Part shown: positions 1 through 13,200 of the stretch, one piece after another
Position numbering within the stretch: position 1 is the first letter of the stretch
Layout: every line of letters starts with the position of its first letter
Origin: Apodemus sylvaticus
Taxonomy: Eukaryota > Chordata > Mammalia > Rodentia > Muridae
DNA length: 64,000 bases
Assembly (NCBI RefSeq): GCF_947179515.1
Contig: NC_067481.1
Location: 84,747,845-84,811,844 of the forward strand
Direction: 5' to 3'
Translations under genes and position numbers: made by a program
Notes under the pieces: model-generated
Database searches by the model: none
Seen by the model: the letters and a program-made list of their open reading frames with translations, nothing else
Told to the model about the DNA's origin: nothing

Positions 1-100
1 TGTAGACCAGGCTACAGAGGCCTCGGACTCAGAAATCCGCCTGCCTCTGCCTCCCAGAGTGCTGGGATTACAGGCGTGCACCACCACCACCGCCCAGCTC
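1..100 (-). repeat. B1 SINE, truncated by the window edge
   Basis: Reverse complement of the B1 body (accaggct...tgcctctgcctccca...gctgggattacaggcgtgc); continues beyond the left edge. Confidence 0.88.
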
Positions 101-1788
101 TAGAATATTCTTTATGTCACTAACTCCATACCTACAAGATACTGTATGTGATTACAATAGCTAAGTGTGAAAATTAAGTATATAAGTAAGTTGGAGCTTG
201 AGAGTTAGCTCAATAGGAGTACTCACTGCTCCTCAGAAGACCTGGCTTCAGGTGCATCATTAATTAATAAAATGAATGAAATATAGTTAATGAAATAAGT
301 ATCATTAGAACTCTAGCAGCTTTTTCATTCTGCCGAGGTTATTAGGGAATCTCTTTGAATGTGCTCCTGGTTTACAATTACAAAGACATTTCTTTATAGA
401 TAGAAATCTAATAGTCACCTCGTAAGCCTTTGCAAACATGTCATGCTTTAGTGTGTTACCACCATTGGAGTTATGTGTGTTTGTTTCTTTGTTTATTGTT
501 AGCTTGTCTGATTTTGGGGGGAGGTGGGGAAGGATAAGTATAAAAAGAAAAATTAAAATATCACTGACTAAAAGGTTGTTACTCAAACTGTTAAACAGTA
601 GATTAAACTTTTCATAAGAGAACTGGCAATGGTTGTGTGAGCCTTTGGTGTAGCAGAGTCAGGAGGACGTGGCCTTGTAGACTTCAAGCCCAGTCTGGAC
701 TACATAGAGAACGCAAGACTAGCCTGGGTTCTGTGAGACTGTTTCCTCACAAAGTCTGAAAAGAACAAAACAACTCCTACATGCTGTACAGTGTTGTTTG
801 TCTAAGACCCTACTGTTTTTTCATTAGTTCCTAGGAATGCCACTTTGTTAGGCGTTGTAGAGATTAACAGGTATTATCTTGCAACTTGTATACTGTTGAT
901 GTATTTGGCAGTTCCTAAGGTCTCTTCTCCTGTAATATAGACCTGTGCCTCCAATGTGGAGACACTAAGATGAATGGCTGATGAGCACTTGTGGCCCCGA
1001 GCCGTGACTCATCGCAGCTTGACACAATCTAGAGTCATCCGAGAGACGGCAACCTGCATGAGGTTGACCTTTAGGAAGCTGGAGGGCATTCTCTTCATTA
1101 GTGACTTCTTAGTCCAGTGTGGGCGATCCCAGGGCTACGGGGCCTGGGTGCTGTAAGAGAGCAGACTAAGTAAGCCAGCAAGCAGCGCCCCTCCGTCAGC
1201 CTCTGCCTCCAAGTTCTACCTTGTTTGAGTGCCTACCCTGATTGTCTTCAGCGATGGACTGATAGCGGGGAAAATGAACCTTTCCGCCCCAGGTCTTCTG
1301 GCCATGGTGTTTCCTCACACCAAAAGTAACCCTAAGATAATGTGTGAACACATGTATGTGCATGCATGAAGTGCCCATAAAGTTGGGCCTTTCTCTCAAC
1401 TTACACCTAGAACAAACCTGTTATTAATGCTACATAAACTACATTTTCTTTCATTGTGTCAGAAGGTCTTATACACAAGATTATGTAAAGATTGTCTTAT
1501 GTAAATAAATGCCGTGAAAAAAATCATAGGTGTAGGGTTACATTTTTTTTACTTTCTTTGAATCTAATCCAGGTTAGGATAGTGGTAAACATTAAAATTA
1601 TTTTTCTTTAAAAGATATTTTTGTTAGGTGGCATAGTTATTCAAAGTATGCTGCTGTCTAGTGTTAAAATGGAAATTAAACTTTTAGTCACAGAACTCTA
1701 CATATATTGTAAAGGAAAAGCTATTTTTCTAATGGGCTGAAATTTTGAAAACTAAAATATTTCCAGGTTTTAAGAATAGTTTAGCTGG
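101..1788. other. Hmmr intron, mostly unassigned
   Basis: No exon recognised. Degenerate SINE-like traces at about 190-285 (B2/B3-like) and 628-760 (B1-like), and the rodent repeat at 1012-1300. The rest is AT-rich unique-looking sequence. Confidence 0.5.
1012..1300 (+). repeat. Medium-reiterated rodent repeat, copy 1
   Basis: Shares the order of blocks (gacacaatctagagtcatc ... gcagactaagtaagcc ... agcgcccctcc) with 39388-39710. A familiar rodent interspersed repeat; I cannot assign its family name with certainty. Confidence 0.55.
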
Positions 1789-1948
1789 AGGCTGGAGAGA
1801 TGGCTCAGCGGTTAAGAGCACCGACTGCTCTTCCAAAGGTCCTGGGTTCAAATCCCAGCAACCACATGGTGGCTCACAACCATCTGTAATGGGATCTGAC
1901 TCCCTCATCTGGAGTGTCTGAAGACAGCTACAATGTACTTACATATAA

Positions 1949-1995
<47 letters not shown>

Positions 1996-1999
1996 AGCA
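1789..1999 (+). repeat. B2 SINE with 17-bp target-site duplication
   Basis: Starts at the typical ggctggagagatggctcagcg with tRNA-derived A and B boxes, and ends in (AATA)n. Flanked by AAGAATAGTTTAGCTGG at 1772-1788 and 2000-2016, so the insertion is relatively young. Confidence 0.95.
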
Positions 2000-2016
2000 A
2001 AGAATAGTTTAGCTGG

Positions 2017-2155
2017 GAAGTAGTGACATACACCTTTGATCCCAGCACTTGAGAGGCAAAGGCAAATCTGAGTTCAAGGCCAGCCTGGTCAACAGAATGC
2101 CAGGACAGCCATGGCTACACAGAGAAACCCTGTCTCAAAAACAAAACCAAAAAAC
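2017..2155 (+). repeat. B1 SINE
   Basis: acacctttgatcccagcac ... aggccagcctggtc ... aaccctgtctcaaaaac, followed by an A-rich tail. Directly abuts the duplicated flank of the preceding B2. Confidence 0.88.
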
Positions 2156-2447
2156 CCCCACATTTTATGTCTCATAAAAATTCATTTATATTTAACGACC
2201 TTCTGCAGTGTTTAAAATAGACATGAAGATGGGTGTGTTAGTATGCAGTTTCAATTCCAGCCCTTGAAAGTTGGATTATAACTTCATGGTCAGTGTATAC
2301 TACATAGTGAAATGTTTCAAAAGACTAAAAATTAGGGGCTAGAGAAATTGCTCGGTGGTTTAATTTGGAAGAGGTCCAAAAATAAATGATTAAATATCAG
2401 ATGTTTGTGGCATGTAAATTCATAATTGTTCTTTGACTTTTAAACAG

Positions 2448-2495
2448 AAAGAGTCTCAGAAGAATGATAAAGATGTGAAGAGATTAGAAAAAGAG
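2448..2495 (+). CDS. Hmmr: Hmmr coding exon (first visible)
   Basis: Acceptor taaacag before 2448, donor GTATGC after 2495; 48 nt, phase 0 at both ends. It encodes KESQKNDKDVKRLEKE, matching the start of the RHAMM coiled coil after the basic N-terminal head. No exon for the preceding head region was found in 1-2447, so that exon lies outside the window. Confidence 0.93.
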
Positions 2496-5400
2496 GTATG
2501 CCATACTTTCAATTTACAGAAAAATAAATGCTAAATGGAAAGAGAATTATATAGACTTGCAGGCTAAGATTCTAGCAATTTCATATCAGAACCTTTAGGA
2601 AGTGGTTCCTTGGCTCGGGCACTGGTCTCTCATTTACTTTGATATCAACGGTCTTTGTTGAGGCTCCATGGCAGTGTGGCTGTTGTGTTTGATGCTTACA
2701 CAAGCAGTGATGGCTTAGCGACATTGCTTATGGCACTGCTGAGACTACAACTGATTATTTGCATCAGATTGTAGGTTGGTAAGCTTTTACCCAGACTTGT
2801 TTTTTTCATGAATGTGTGGTATGCATACTTGTATGTATGCGTTGTCACATGTGAGTAAGATATGGGAGCCGGTGTCTTCATAGGTTGCTCTTCACCTTTG
2901 AATACTGAGGCAGAGTTTCTCAGAAGCTGAGCTGCTCATTTCAGCTCGTCTGCCCAGCTAGCTTGCTCCAGAGGTCTGTTTCCATCCAAAGCACTGGGAT
3001 TAGAAGTAGGCCACACACCTTAGTGACATTTACGAGGGGCCTGGAGCTCTAAACTCCCAACATCGGGTTTCAGCAGCAAGCCCTTATTTACTGTTGACAA
3101 ATGTTAGCTTCTTTGTTTTGGTCCTGTTTGTTTAACTAGGAACAAGGAAACTGATGCTTCATGGTTGCCTATTAAATTCTACTGAGGACTCCTTTCTCTA
3201 AATAGTTAGCACTTCAAGCTATAATTTGTAATTAGGACTAGCAAAAAACAAGAATTGTTATAAGTTTTAAGTGACTAAACAGAGCTTGTAAGTTTATGGC
3301 AATTAAAAGTCATTGTATTTTGTTGGTGATGTTTGTGTGACTGTGTGTATGTTTGAGACAAGTTCTCAGTAATTTACCTCCAAATGGCCTGGTAGGCCAG
3401 CCTTGCCTGAAAAATCACATACATTCACCTGCTTCTCTCTCTCAGATGCTAATCCTGCATTTATAATGCATATTTTTAAGATGTAAGGGGAATATGATTA
3501 TTCAAGTAGCAAGTAAAATTAGAATATCTGAACACCATATCAAAATGTAGGCTTGCTAGTTTTGAGGCTTCTGGTACCACTAGGACCAATCAAGTGTTTA
3601 TCGTCTCCTTTTCTTCCAGATTCGTGTTCTTTTGCAAGAGCGTGGGACTCAGGACAAACGGATCCAGGACATGGAATCTGAGTTGGAGAAGACAGAAGCA
3701 AAACTAAATGCAGCAGTCAGAGAGAAAACATCTCTTTCTTCGAGTAATGCTTCACTGGAAAAACGGCTTACAGAGCTAACCAGAGCCAATGAGCTCCTAA
3801 AGTCTAAGGTGCATGAACTTCATGATAACATCAAAATAAATGGTTGATAAGCACCTTCCCGTTCAGGCTGTTAAGCTTGAGATGCTTACAAGGGCAGTTG
3901 AGGCTGTTTATTCACTTACACTGTAAGCAGAGGAGTTCTTGCTCTCACTGGTCCTGATCACACAAACCAGAGAGAGTCTGCAATGCCCAATGCCAAGTGC
4001 TGGTCAATGTCAAGGATGCTGGAATGGTTCTGAATAGAATGTAGTTGTTAATGGCAAGCCATTAGTCTGGCTGTGACGGTTAAATTAACTACTTAAATGT
4101 TAGCTTACTTCTGTAGGAGAGTCTTTCCTTCTCTTTTCAGTTTTAAAGGGGACTTGGCATGGGTTAAACAAAAGGCAGCTTTCTGTTTTGATGTCTGATA
4201 TTTTCTCACCCCTGCCACACCACAGTAAATATGACCATCAAAGAGGAGTAAAGAGGGGGCTGGAGAGATGGCTCAGCGGTTAAGAGCACTGACTGCCCTT
4301 CCAGGGGTCCTGACTTCAAATCCCAACAACCACATGGTGGCTTACTACCATCTGTAATGAGATCTAATGCCCTCTTCTGGGGTGTCTGAAAACAGTTAGA
4401 GTGTACTCACATATAATAAATATCTTAATAAGTAAATAAATAAATCTTTTAAAAAAAAAAGAGTAGTAGAGAATTTACATTTTGAAGTCTCTTTAAAAAA
4501 GTCTCCCCTGAAAAAGACATAGTGTCAAGTAGGAGTGATAGTGGACTCGGAAGCTGAGGCAGAAGGGTGTGAGGCCAGCATACACTCCACGGCAACATAT
4601 CACAGGAACAAATCCTGCTCTTCTAAGGGTTTTGGGGAAATGCAGTTGGAAATAACTAAATGGAGTGAGAGTGCTCAATACATAAATTGTGTTTATAAGT
4701 AATTGATGTCCTAATATATCCTAAATATAATATGCTTCCGCTAACTAGTGGTAGAAATAGAGGAAGAGACAAGTCACAGTTCGGTTGGATTCATTATTTA
4801 TTTAGGACCTATGTAGGGAGTCCATGCTCATTATGTAGACAGTAAAGTGTATTAGAGCCCAAGGGGCATTCTGACCTAGAAGGCCCTGCCGAGGCACCAT
4901 GTCCTGCATACTTTAGATGTCCCAGGTAGCTGAGACTAGTCTAGCAAACTTAGTTCCACTAGTCTTTCTGAGGTTTATCTTAGACTTACAAAGGTCTTTC
5001 TAGCATGTAACAGTAAGTGACCATTTAGACTGTTTCAAAAATAAACCAGGAAAGCAAAGAAGAAAGGAGAGGACAGTGGTGCACATAGTCAGTGCCTGCT
5101 GTGCTCACTGTCACACAGTGAATAGCTGTGGTGACAGGCACAGTGGCCAGACATTTGTTTGCTTGTTTGTTCTAGACAAGGTTTTTCTGTAGCTCTCCTG
5201 TCCTAGAACTCATTCTGTAAGTCAAACTGGCCTCAAACTCAGAGATCCACCTGCCTCTGCTTCCTACAGATGGGATTAAAGGCAAGCGCAAAGACCGCCC
5301 AGCTCCCTTAGTCAGTGTTTAAGACATTTTTTTCTTGGTTTTGGTTTGTTTTTTTGTTTGTTTGTTTGTTTGAGATAAAGTCTTATGAAGTCCAAGCTAA

Positions 5401-6774
5401 TCTTGCCCTCATGACTATCCTTGCCTCTGTCAAGCACTGAGATTACAAGCATCTGAATCTACTCCTAGCTTTAAGGAATTATGTATGTGATAATGGCAGA
5501 ATAGATGTCTGAGTTCTTATGTTTATTGCAGTTTTCTGAAGATGGTCACCAAAAGAATATGAGAACTCTAAGCCAGGAATTGATGAAACTCAGAAGTAAG
5601 AGAGAGGCAAAGATGAGGGTGAGTGCTGCCTTTGATGTGTAGCCTGTCTGTTGACTCCGGGGACCTAAGAATGTCTCATTTCCTAAAATAGTTATCTCTG
5701 TTGTGCAGACTATGATGGCTAAGCAGGAAGGCATGGAGCTGAAGCTGCAGGCCACTCAGAAGGACCTCGCTGAGTCTCAGGGGAAAATAGTCCAGCTGGA
5801 GGGAAAACTGTAAGTGGTACAAAGAAAAAGATTGTTGACTGTGACAGTGGCTTAATCTTTTTCCTGCATTTAACTGTTCTTTTAAAATGTACAGATTAAC
5901 AGAGTTCTTTCTACTGTTTCAATGTAAATACATATTTTTAATGAGGAAGCAATATATGACTCTCCTCATTTCTTTATAGTGAAAACAGCCTAGCTTTTTA
6001 AGTTATACAGCCTGTCCTCACCTGACTGTAGCACACCAACTTCCTGCTCCTGCCTGTATTAGAACTCATTGACCAACCATTCCCGTGCTGACCATCCCCT
6101 GCTTTCCCAGCTTCAGTAACAGTGGTCTAGGATAATCAATTTTTTATTTTCACAGTCTGTGTGATGGTATGGCATTTGTCTATCTGTGCCTCCCTTAGTT
6201 CATTTGGCATAATGAACTCTAGTTCCAGCCATGATGTTACAAATTGCACTCTTTCTATACGTATGCTTAGATACTATTCCATTCTGTGTCACTGATACAT
6301 TTCCTTATCCATTTCTTGAATAGATGTCCATGGCTTGTATTACATGACCCTTGTGTATAGTGCTGAGGTTGACATGAGACTAGTTACTTCTGTATAGTGA
6401 TTTTGGGTTTTTTTGTTTTGTTTTGCCTATATACCCACAAATGGAATTGTTGATCTTATTATGGTAGTTTTATTTTTATAAAAAATCTACATTCTGTTTT
6501 CCATAACTATGCCAAATGACTTTCCTGTCACCAGTATACAAAGGCTCCTTTTCTTCCACATGCTTACCAGCACTTTTATGTGTGTGAGTATTTTGCCTGT
6601 ATGTATGTATTTGCACCATGTACATGCTGGTGCCCATGGGCGTCAGAAGAGAACATTGGAGCTGAGATAATAGACAGTTGTGATCCCCATGTGATGCTGG
6701 GAATTGAAGAGCCCCTGTAAGGGCAATGAGAACTCTTAGCTGCTAAGTAATCTCTTCAGACTTCAAAATCAATC

Positions 6775-6811
<37 letters not shown>

Positions 6812-7164
6812 TTTTTGGGACAGTAATGGGAAGGGGCGGGGGGTTGCCTGCAAGTGTATCTGTTCACCATTTATGAACAGTTGCCACTGAACCCAGAAAG
6901 AATATCTATTATGAGCTGCTAGGAACTGAACCAGGGTGATCAGGAAGAGCAGCATGTGCTCTGAAGCACTGATCTATCTCTGCAACCCTAGTCCTTTTAT
7001 AATGATCAGTCCTGTTTTAAAGTATATTTTTAATTGAAATAGAATTATATTATTTCCTTTCTTTAGCCTCACCCAGGTACCCTCCTTCTAACCCTTCCTG
7101 TGGACCCCAACTTTGATGTTGATAGTCTTTTTTTCTTTTATTATTAGTGTTACATATACACATG

Positions 7165-7244
<80 letters not shown>

Positions 7245-10200
7245 CAGAAACAGAGAGACAGAGAGATAGACAGAGAGACAGACAGAGACAGTGCATTCGC
7301 ATGCACGCACAAATGTAAATTTGTAGGCACTGGTACTGTTTTCTTGTTATTTAATGATCAGTCCTTGTGAATTAATACTTTGTTTTTTATTTGCATTTTT
7401 CTAGTAATTAATATTAAGCTTGTGTAATTTTTGAGAAAATGCCCATTTATATCTATTGCCCATTTTTTAATTGGGTTAGGTTGGGTTTTTTTGGTTTTTG
7501 TTTTTTTTTCTATTAAATTTTCTATTAAATACTTAACTTATATAAAATAAGTTAAGTATTTGCTTTAATGTTTCCAATGCTGTGAAGAGACACCGTGAGC
7601 ACCTCAACTCAGATAGGAAGACATTTAATTGGGCTGGCTTACAGTTTCAGGAGATTAGTCTATCAGGCAGGAAGCATGGCAGAATTAGGGCTGCCATGGT
7701 GCTGGAGAAGGAGCTGAGAGTTCTACATCTTGATCCAAAGGCAGCAGAAGTGTGCCACAGTAGGCCTAACTTGAGCTTATAAAGCTTCAACTCCCACCTC
7801 CACAGTGACACACTTCTTCCAGTACCTAATAGTGCCACTCCCTGTGGGCCACGTACTCACACATACAAGTCTCTGGGGGCTGTTACTATTCAAACCTCCA
7901 CAGTATCGAAACTATTAGAGATACAGTTTATAAATATTTTCTCCAATTCTGTAAGTGGTCTCATTCAGTCACTTTTGCTGTCTAGAATGTTGGTGTAGTT
8001 ACATTCATCTGTTTTTGCTTTTTCTGTCTGCTTTGAGGATTTACACATGCACGCATGCACGCGCACGCCAGTTCCAGGGTCCTGAAGCACTGCCCCTGAG
8101 TGTGTGCTACTAGTGTAATTGTCTTAAGTATTCAGTACATAGTTAATTTTGAGATGACTTTGGAAGCCGATGGGTGAACGGGACCTACTCATTTTTCTGC
8201 GTGAGGACTCTGCATGTGTTCTGCACACTGTATGAGGATTCTCCTGTCACCAGTGATTGCACCATGGCTGTGTTTGTTACTGTTTTGGCTCTACACTGTT
8301 AATATATCCAGTTGCCTTATTTTCATTCTAACGCTGTTTTCACTTCAGTAGCTTTGTAGTACATTAAATCATATAGTGTAATCATTCTTGCATTACTTTT
8401 TTTGTTCAAGATGTCTTTTGATTATATGGTTTTTCATTATTTCATATTTTCATAAAAATCATAGATTTCTTTGTGAAGAATGTCCTTGATTTCTATCAAC
8501 TGCATAGAACCTGTTCTGAGTTGGTCATGCTGTTGGGAGGCTGTGGCACAGCTAGAGGAAGTAGGCCTGTGAGGATGGGTCCTTGGAAACTTTAAAACAA
8601 AACAAAGGATAGCAAGGGATCAAGGAAAAGAGCCAGATATAATGCGCAGCACTTCTCAGGGGAAGGCAGGCGCATCAGGAGGTCAGGGTGAATTCTGACT
8701 CCCAAGGAAGCTTCGTGTGGTCTCCACTTTGTACATTTTGCTCTGGCTTTTATACTTCCTTTTATTAATTTAAGACTGCAGCAAGTTGTTACCCTTTGTG
8801 TTGGCCTTTCTCTGAAAGCTAGTTACTATGACTTTTCCTCAATACTGTGTTCATTCCTTCACTTAACCTGTTAAGTGCCAATTAAATCCTAATTGTTCTC
8901 AACCACAGTGAATGTGTTACCTTTCACTACTTGAATGCATCTGCAGTTAAGAACAGGGAAGATCTTAAAATCTTTCTTCTTACATCATTACATTGAGATA
9001 GTTGTCTAAAACTACCTCAAACTGAAACCGTGGTACAGGAAGGTATGATTAATGTCCAATCATTGCTTTGTAAAAAAAAAAATGAGCTATAAGTTCCATA
9101 TAACATAATATAATGTAGTGATCATATTTTTGCAGTTCAGCGACATCATAGCCATATACACTTGGGAAAACATTAACCAAACTGAAAGCATTTCCATTCC
9201 TGGGAATGCTGCCTCTGTACCCTTTTAATGCTCCCCGTGCCCACAGTTTCCTATCTTTTAAATTTGTGTTTAGGGAAAGGTTATCATTGTTCAGGGTACA
9301 AGATTTTTCCCATCATAATTCATATATACTATCATGTATACTGAAATTTTTTTTTCATTTTCATTGCTTAGCTTAAATTCACTCTATGAGTATTTCTCTA
9401 TAAATTCACTTTTTGAGCATTACTTGAGCTGCTTTTGGTCTTTTCACTGCTGAATATGGCAGCTATGAAGGTGCTGTATATCTTTGTGAATATTCATTTT
9501 TTATATCTCTTTAGTAAGCATATAGGAAGGAGTAGGCGTCTCAAACCAGAATCATACATATTGGACATAAAGGCTGGGAGATAGTTCATTGGACAAAGTA
9601 CCTGCTGAACAAGCCAGAGTTCATGAATTTAGATGCCCAGTTCACACATAGAGTGTTGGACCCAGCGGGATCTGTCTATAACTTCAACACTGGTGAGCAG
9701 AGACAGGTAGATGTTGGCTACCTACTGGAAACCCATTGGAACCAAACAATGGGCTCTACATTGAGTGACCCTGTCAAGTGCAACAGAGGAGGCCACCTAA
9801 TGTTGGCTTCTGGCCTCCATGGCTGTGTGTACCTGCATACATATCACACACACCACTTACCACATACACATATGCACACAGAACTGTATTGCTCTATAAC
9901 TCTGCAGCAAAGTATGGTCTCTAGAATTGTTCTGTATTCATAGTGTTTGATATTGCCATTTCCCCTTTCTAATGGTATAGCATGCTAATTTTGTCTTTTG
10001 TCTTCATTCTTCCTGTTTTAAACAAGGTCTGAGTCTCAGGTAACCCAGGAAGTCTTCATAGTCTCCATCCTCCCGCTTCAGCCTCCCACCTTGCTAGGAT
10101 TTATAGACCTGAACCCTACAACTTGGCAATAATTTATTACTTTAATTTCTTGTTAATGTTGAGTGCTTATTATGTGTATTTATAGACCTTACATATCTTC

Positions 10201-13200
10201 TATTATGAAATGTCTATTTAAATCTTATTAATTCCTCAAACTAGATCATCTTGAAAAGCCTAAACCTTGACAGTAATTGAATACCATACAGCCTGGAACG
10301 AAAGCCTCTTGGCACACAAAATGTGCTTTGGATTGGGAAGGAAACTAGGAAAGCTGCAAAATACAGTCATTCTGATATATAAAGTGGTTCTTGTCATAGC
10401 TCTTTCAACAGATCCTGGTTGGAAACCTTAAGTAAATAAAATCTTACCTGTGTCCATCTTTGTCAATCTGAAAAAACTCACATGAAATTATAAGAATTTG
10501 ACCTCTAAAGTTACCTTATATAACATAATATTTAATATCTATTAAGTACTGTGCATGGTTATATTAAATAAGTGCACCATCTGTGTTTACTATTTCCTTT
10601 TTTTTTCTCTTTTTCAGTGTTTCAATAGAGAAAGAAAAGATTGATGAAAAATCTGAAATGGAAAAACTCTTAGAATACATAGAAGAAATTAGGTAATATA
10701 AATAGTAGCTTTAAAATTAACTTCTGGGCTGGAGAGATGGCTCCGCAGTTAAGAGCAGTGGCTGCTCTGCTGGTAGATCCATGTCACTGCCCAGCACCCA
10801 CGTGGTGGCTCGCAGCCATCTGTAATTCCAGTCCCCAAAGGTATCTCTCCTTGTCCTCTTCTGGCCTCGATGGGCACTGCATACATGTGACACAAGCATA
10901 CATGTAGGCAAGCATTCATATACATTGAATAAATAAATAATTGAAATGAAAACTTAATAAATGGAATGAATGTTACTGGTCTAGAATATGGCTTTGTTGA
11001 TAGAGCATTTGCCTGGCCTATGGGAAGCCCAGGAATTGGAATCAGGATGTTACATATAGAAAACAAAAGCACTTTATTTTGCTGAACATGTTTTTCCAGG
11101 ACCTTAAGAGAAATTTTCTTCAAAATATCTTTTAATACAGCTGTGCATCTGATCAAGTGGAAAAGTACAAACTAGATATTGCCCAGTTAGAAGAAGATTT
11201 GAAAGAGAAAGATCGTGAGATTTTAAGTCTTAAGCAATCTTTTGAGGAAAACATTACATTTTCTAAGAAAATAGAAGACCTGACTGTTAAATGCCAGCTG
11301 CTTGAAACAGAAAGAGGTACTGTGCTGTTTCTGTTGCTTTGCAATGGGAGGACTTAAAGACTGTATATAAAAAAATACACATTTTCATAATTATCTAAAT
11401 AACAAAAATTCATGTGTATTTTTGAGAAGCTTTATAATTGTATAGTATTTTCTATTTTGACATATTGCATTCTTTGGTTGAAAATAAAAGAGTTGATGAC
11501 TTCTTCTCTGGGTTACATTTGTAATTGGTGCAAACTCAAAACTGAATATCTGAATAGGGAATATAATAAGGTAATGACTATAATCATCCTCCCTCTTTGG
11601 AAATGCTTTATCTGTATAGTGTGCCAAAGCAATGAAATATCACAGGAACTGAGTGCCTTGCAGTAGTTAGTAATGGACGTTTCCTGCTTTCCTTTTACAG
11701 ACAATCTTGTCAGCGAAGATAGAGAAAGGGCTGAAAGCCTCAGTGCTGAGATACAGATTCTAACAGAGAAGCTGGTTCTGGAAAGGCAAGAATATGAAAA
11801 GCTGCAACAAAAAGAATTGCAAAGCCAGTCACTGCTGCAGCAAGAGAAGGTAGCTAACTGCATTTGCTTTTGTTTGTTGTTGTTGTTGTTGTTGTTTTTA
11901 AAGCTACTTATTTGTATTATAATTGTTTGTCAGAAAACCCTGGAGTATATCCTGTGAGTGTTTAGCCACAGATATTGGCATATGTTTGTATTAAGTAGAT
12001 GAACTTTGTATCTGTAAGTATCTTAAAAAGAATATCTAAGCTGGGCATGGTGGCACACATCTTTAATCCTAGTACTCAGGAGGCAGAGGCAGGTGGATCT
12101 CTGCACGTTCAAGTCCAACCTGGCCTACAGAGTGAGTTCCAGGATAGCCAGGGGCATACAAAGAAACACTGTTTCAAAAACCAAAAAGGGGGTCAGGGCA
12201 AGGAGGGAGAGAGAGAGAGAGAATATGTAAAATAATAGGGAAAAAACCCAACAATTTGAAAATGCAGCTTACATAAAGAATATCTTACGTATCAATGAGG
12301 GAAAAGAAGCCCAGTAACTAAAGACAACCAAACCTGGCCATGTAATAGAAACAGGCAGTTCTAACATGACGATCAGATAACTTGTAAACATGAAATTATC
12401 CCCTCATAGTAATCAATAGAATAGAGATATTTATTAACAAGGTGTGTAGAAACTAAGCCATTTCACTCACTATAACACTTTGGTGAAGGCTGAATCAAGA
12501 AGAATAAACATGCACTCATGTGATATATTTTGGGTCAATAGACAATGAAAGGTGTTCACATTGACCTTAAAAGATGTCTACTATTCTTATAATTTTACAA
12601 AATTTTTACAAGCATAGCCCTTCAAGAAATGTATGCATGTGTGAAAACATATGGGCACTATGTCCTCTAAACCAAAAGTTACTTCTGGAAAGGAAAACTG
12701 AGATTGGGATAATGACTAGTGAAAACTAATATGTACTTAAAATCTGGAATTTAATATTTTTTCTTGATGATTAAAGTTAAATAGCTTTGAAATGTGTGTA
12801 TAATATATATTTTATATAACATTGATATTATAATATACTTTTTATTGATGTATAGATGAAAATAGAATATATTGAAATTGTAAAACAAATATAAAAAGAC
12901 AGTGTGATGATTTTACACTAAAAAAAATCTAGACATTACATTTTATAGTGTTAAATTATAATATATAATCTAGGGAAAGTAAATGTGGTATTTGTATTTT
13001 CTGAGTTTTCTTTATTTTTATTTATTTATTTTTATTAGATATATTCTTTATTTAAAATTCAAATGATTTCCCCTTTCCTGGTTCCTCCCTCCCCGAAAAT
13101 CCCATAAGCCCTTTCCCCTCCCCCTGTTCCCCAATCAATTCCCTCCTGCTTCCCTGTCCTGGTACTCCCCTACACTGCTGCACTAAGCCTTTCCAGTACC

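Larger units (their letters stand above)
6120..8490 (-). repeat. Old L1 3' half in antisense, broken by younger repeats
   Basis: Separate blocks (about 6120-6565, 7370-7490, 7915-7990, 8230-8490) read in order as antisense L1 ORF2/3' sequence of an ancient (L1M-like) family. Between them sit B3-like SINEs and simple repeats (6575-7330) and a URR1-like element (7565-7910). Confidence 0.6.

Noticed and set aside
1789..1870. tRNA-like A and B box promoter elements
   Set aside because: They belong to the B2 SINE head, which is tRNA-derived; no cloverleaf tRNA gene is present here or in the other B2 copies.
3809..3847. Read-through extension of the Hmmr exon at 3620 (VHELHDNIKING and stop)
   Set aside because: The next exon at 5532 joins in phase and restores known HMMR, so this is intron. 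Intron retention would truncate the protein, but nothing here supports it.
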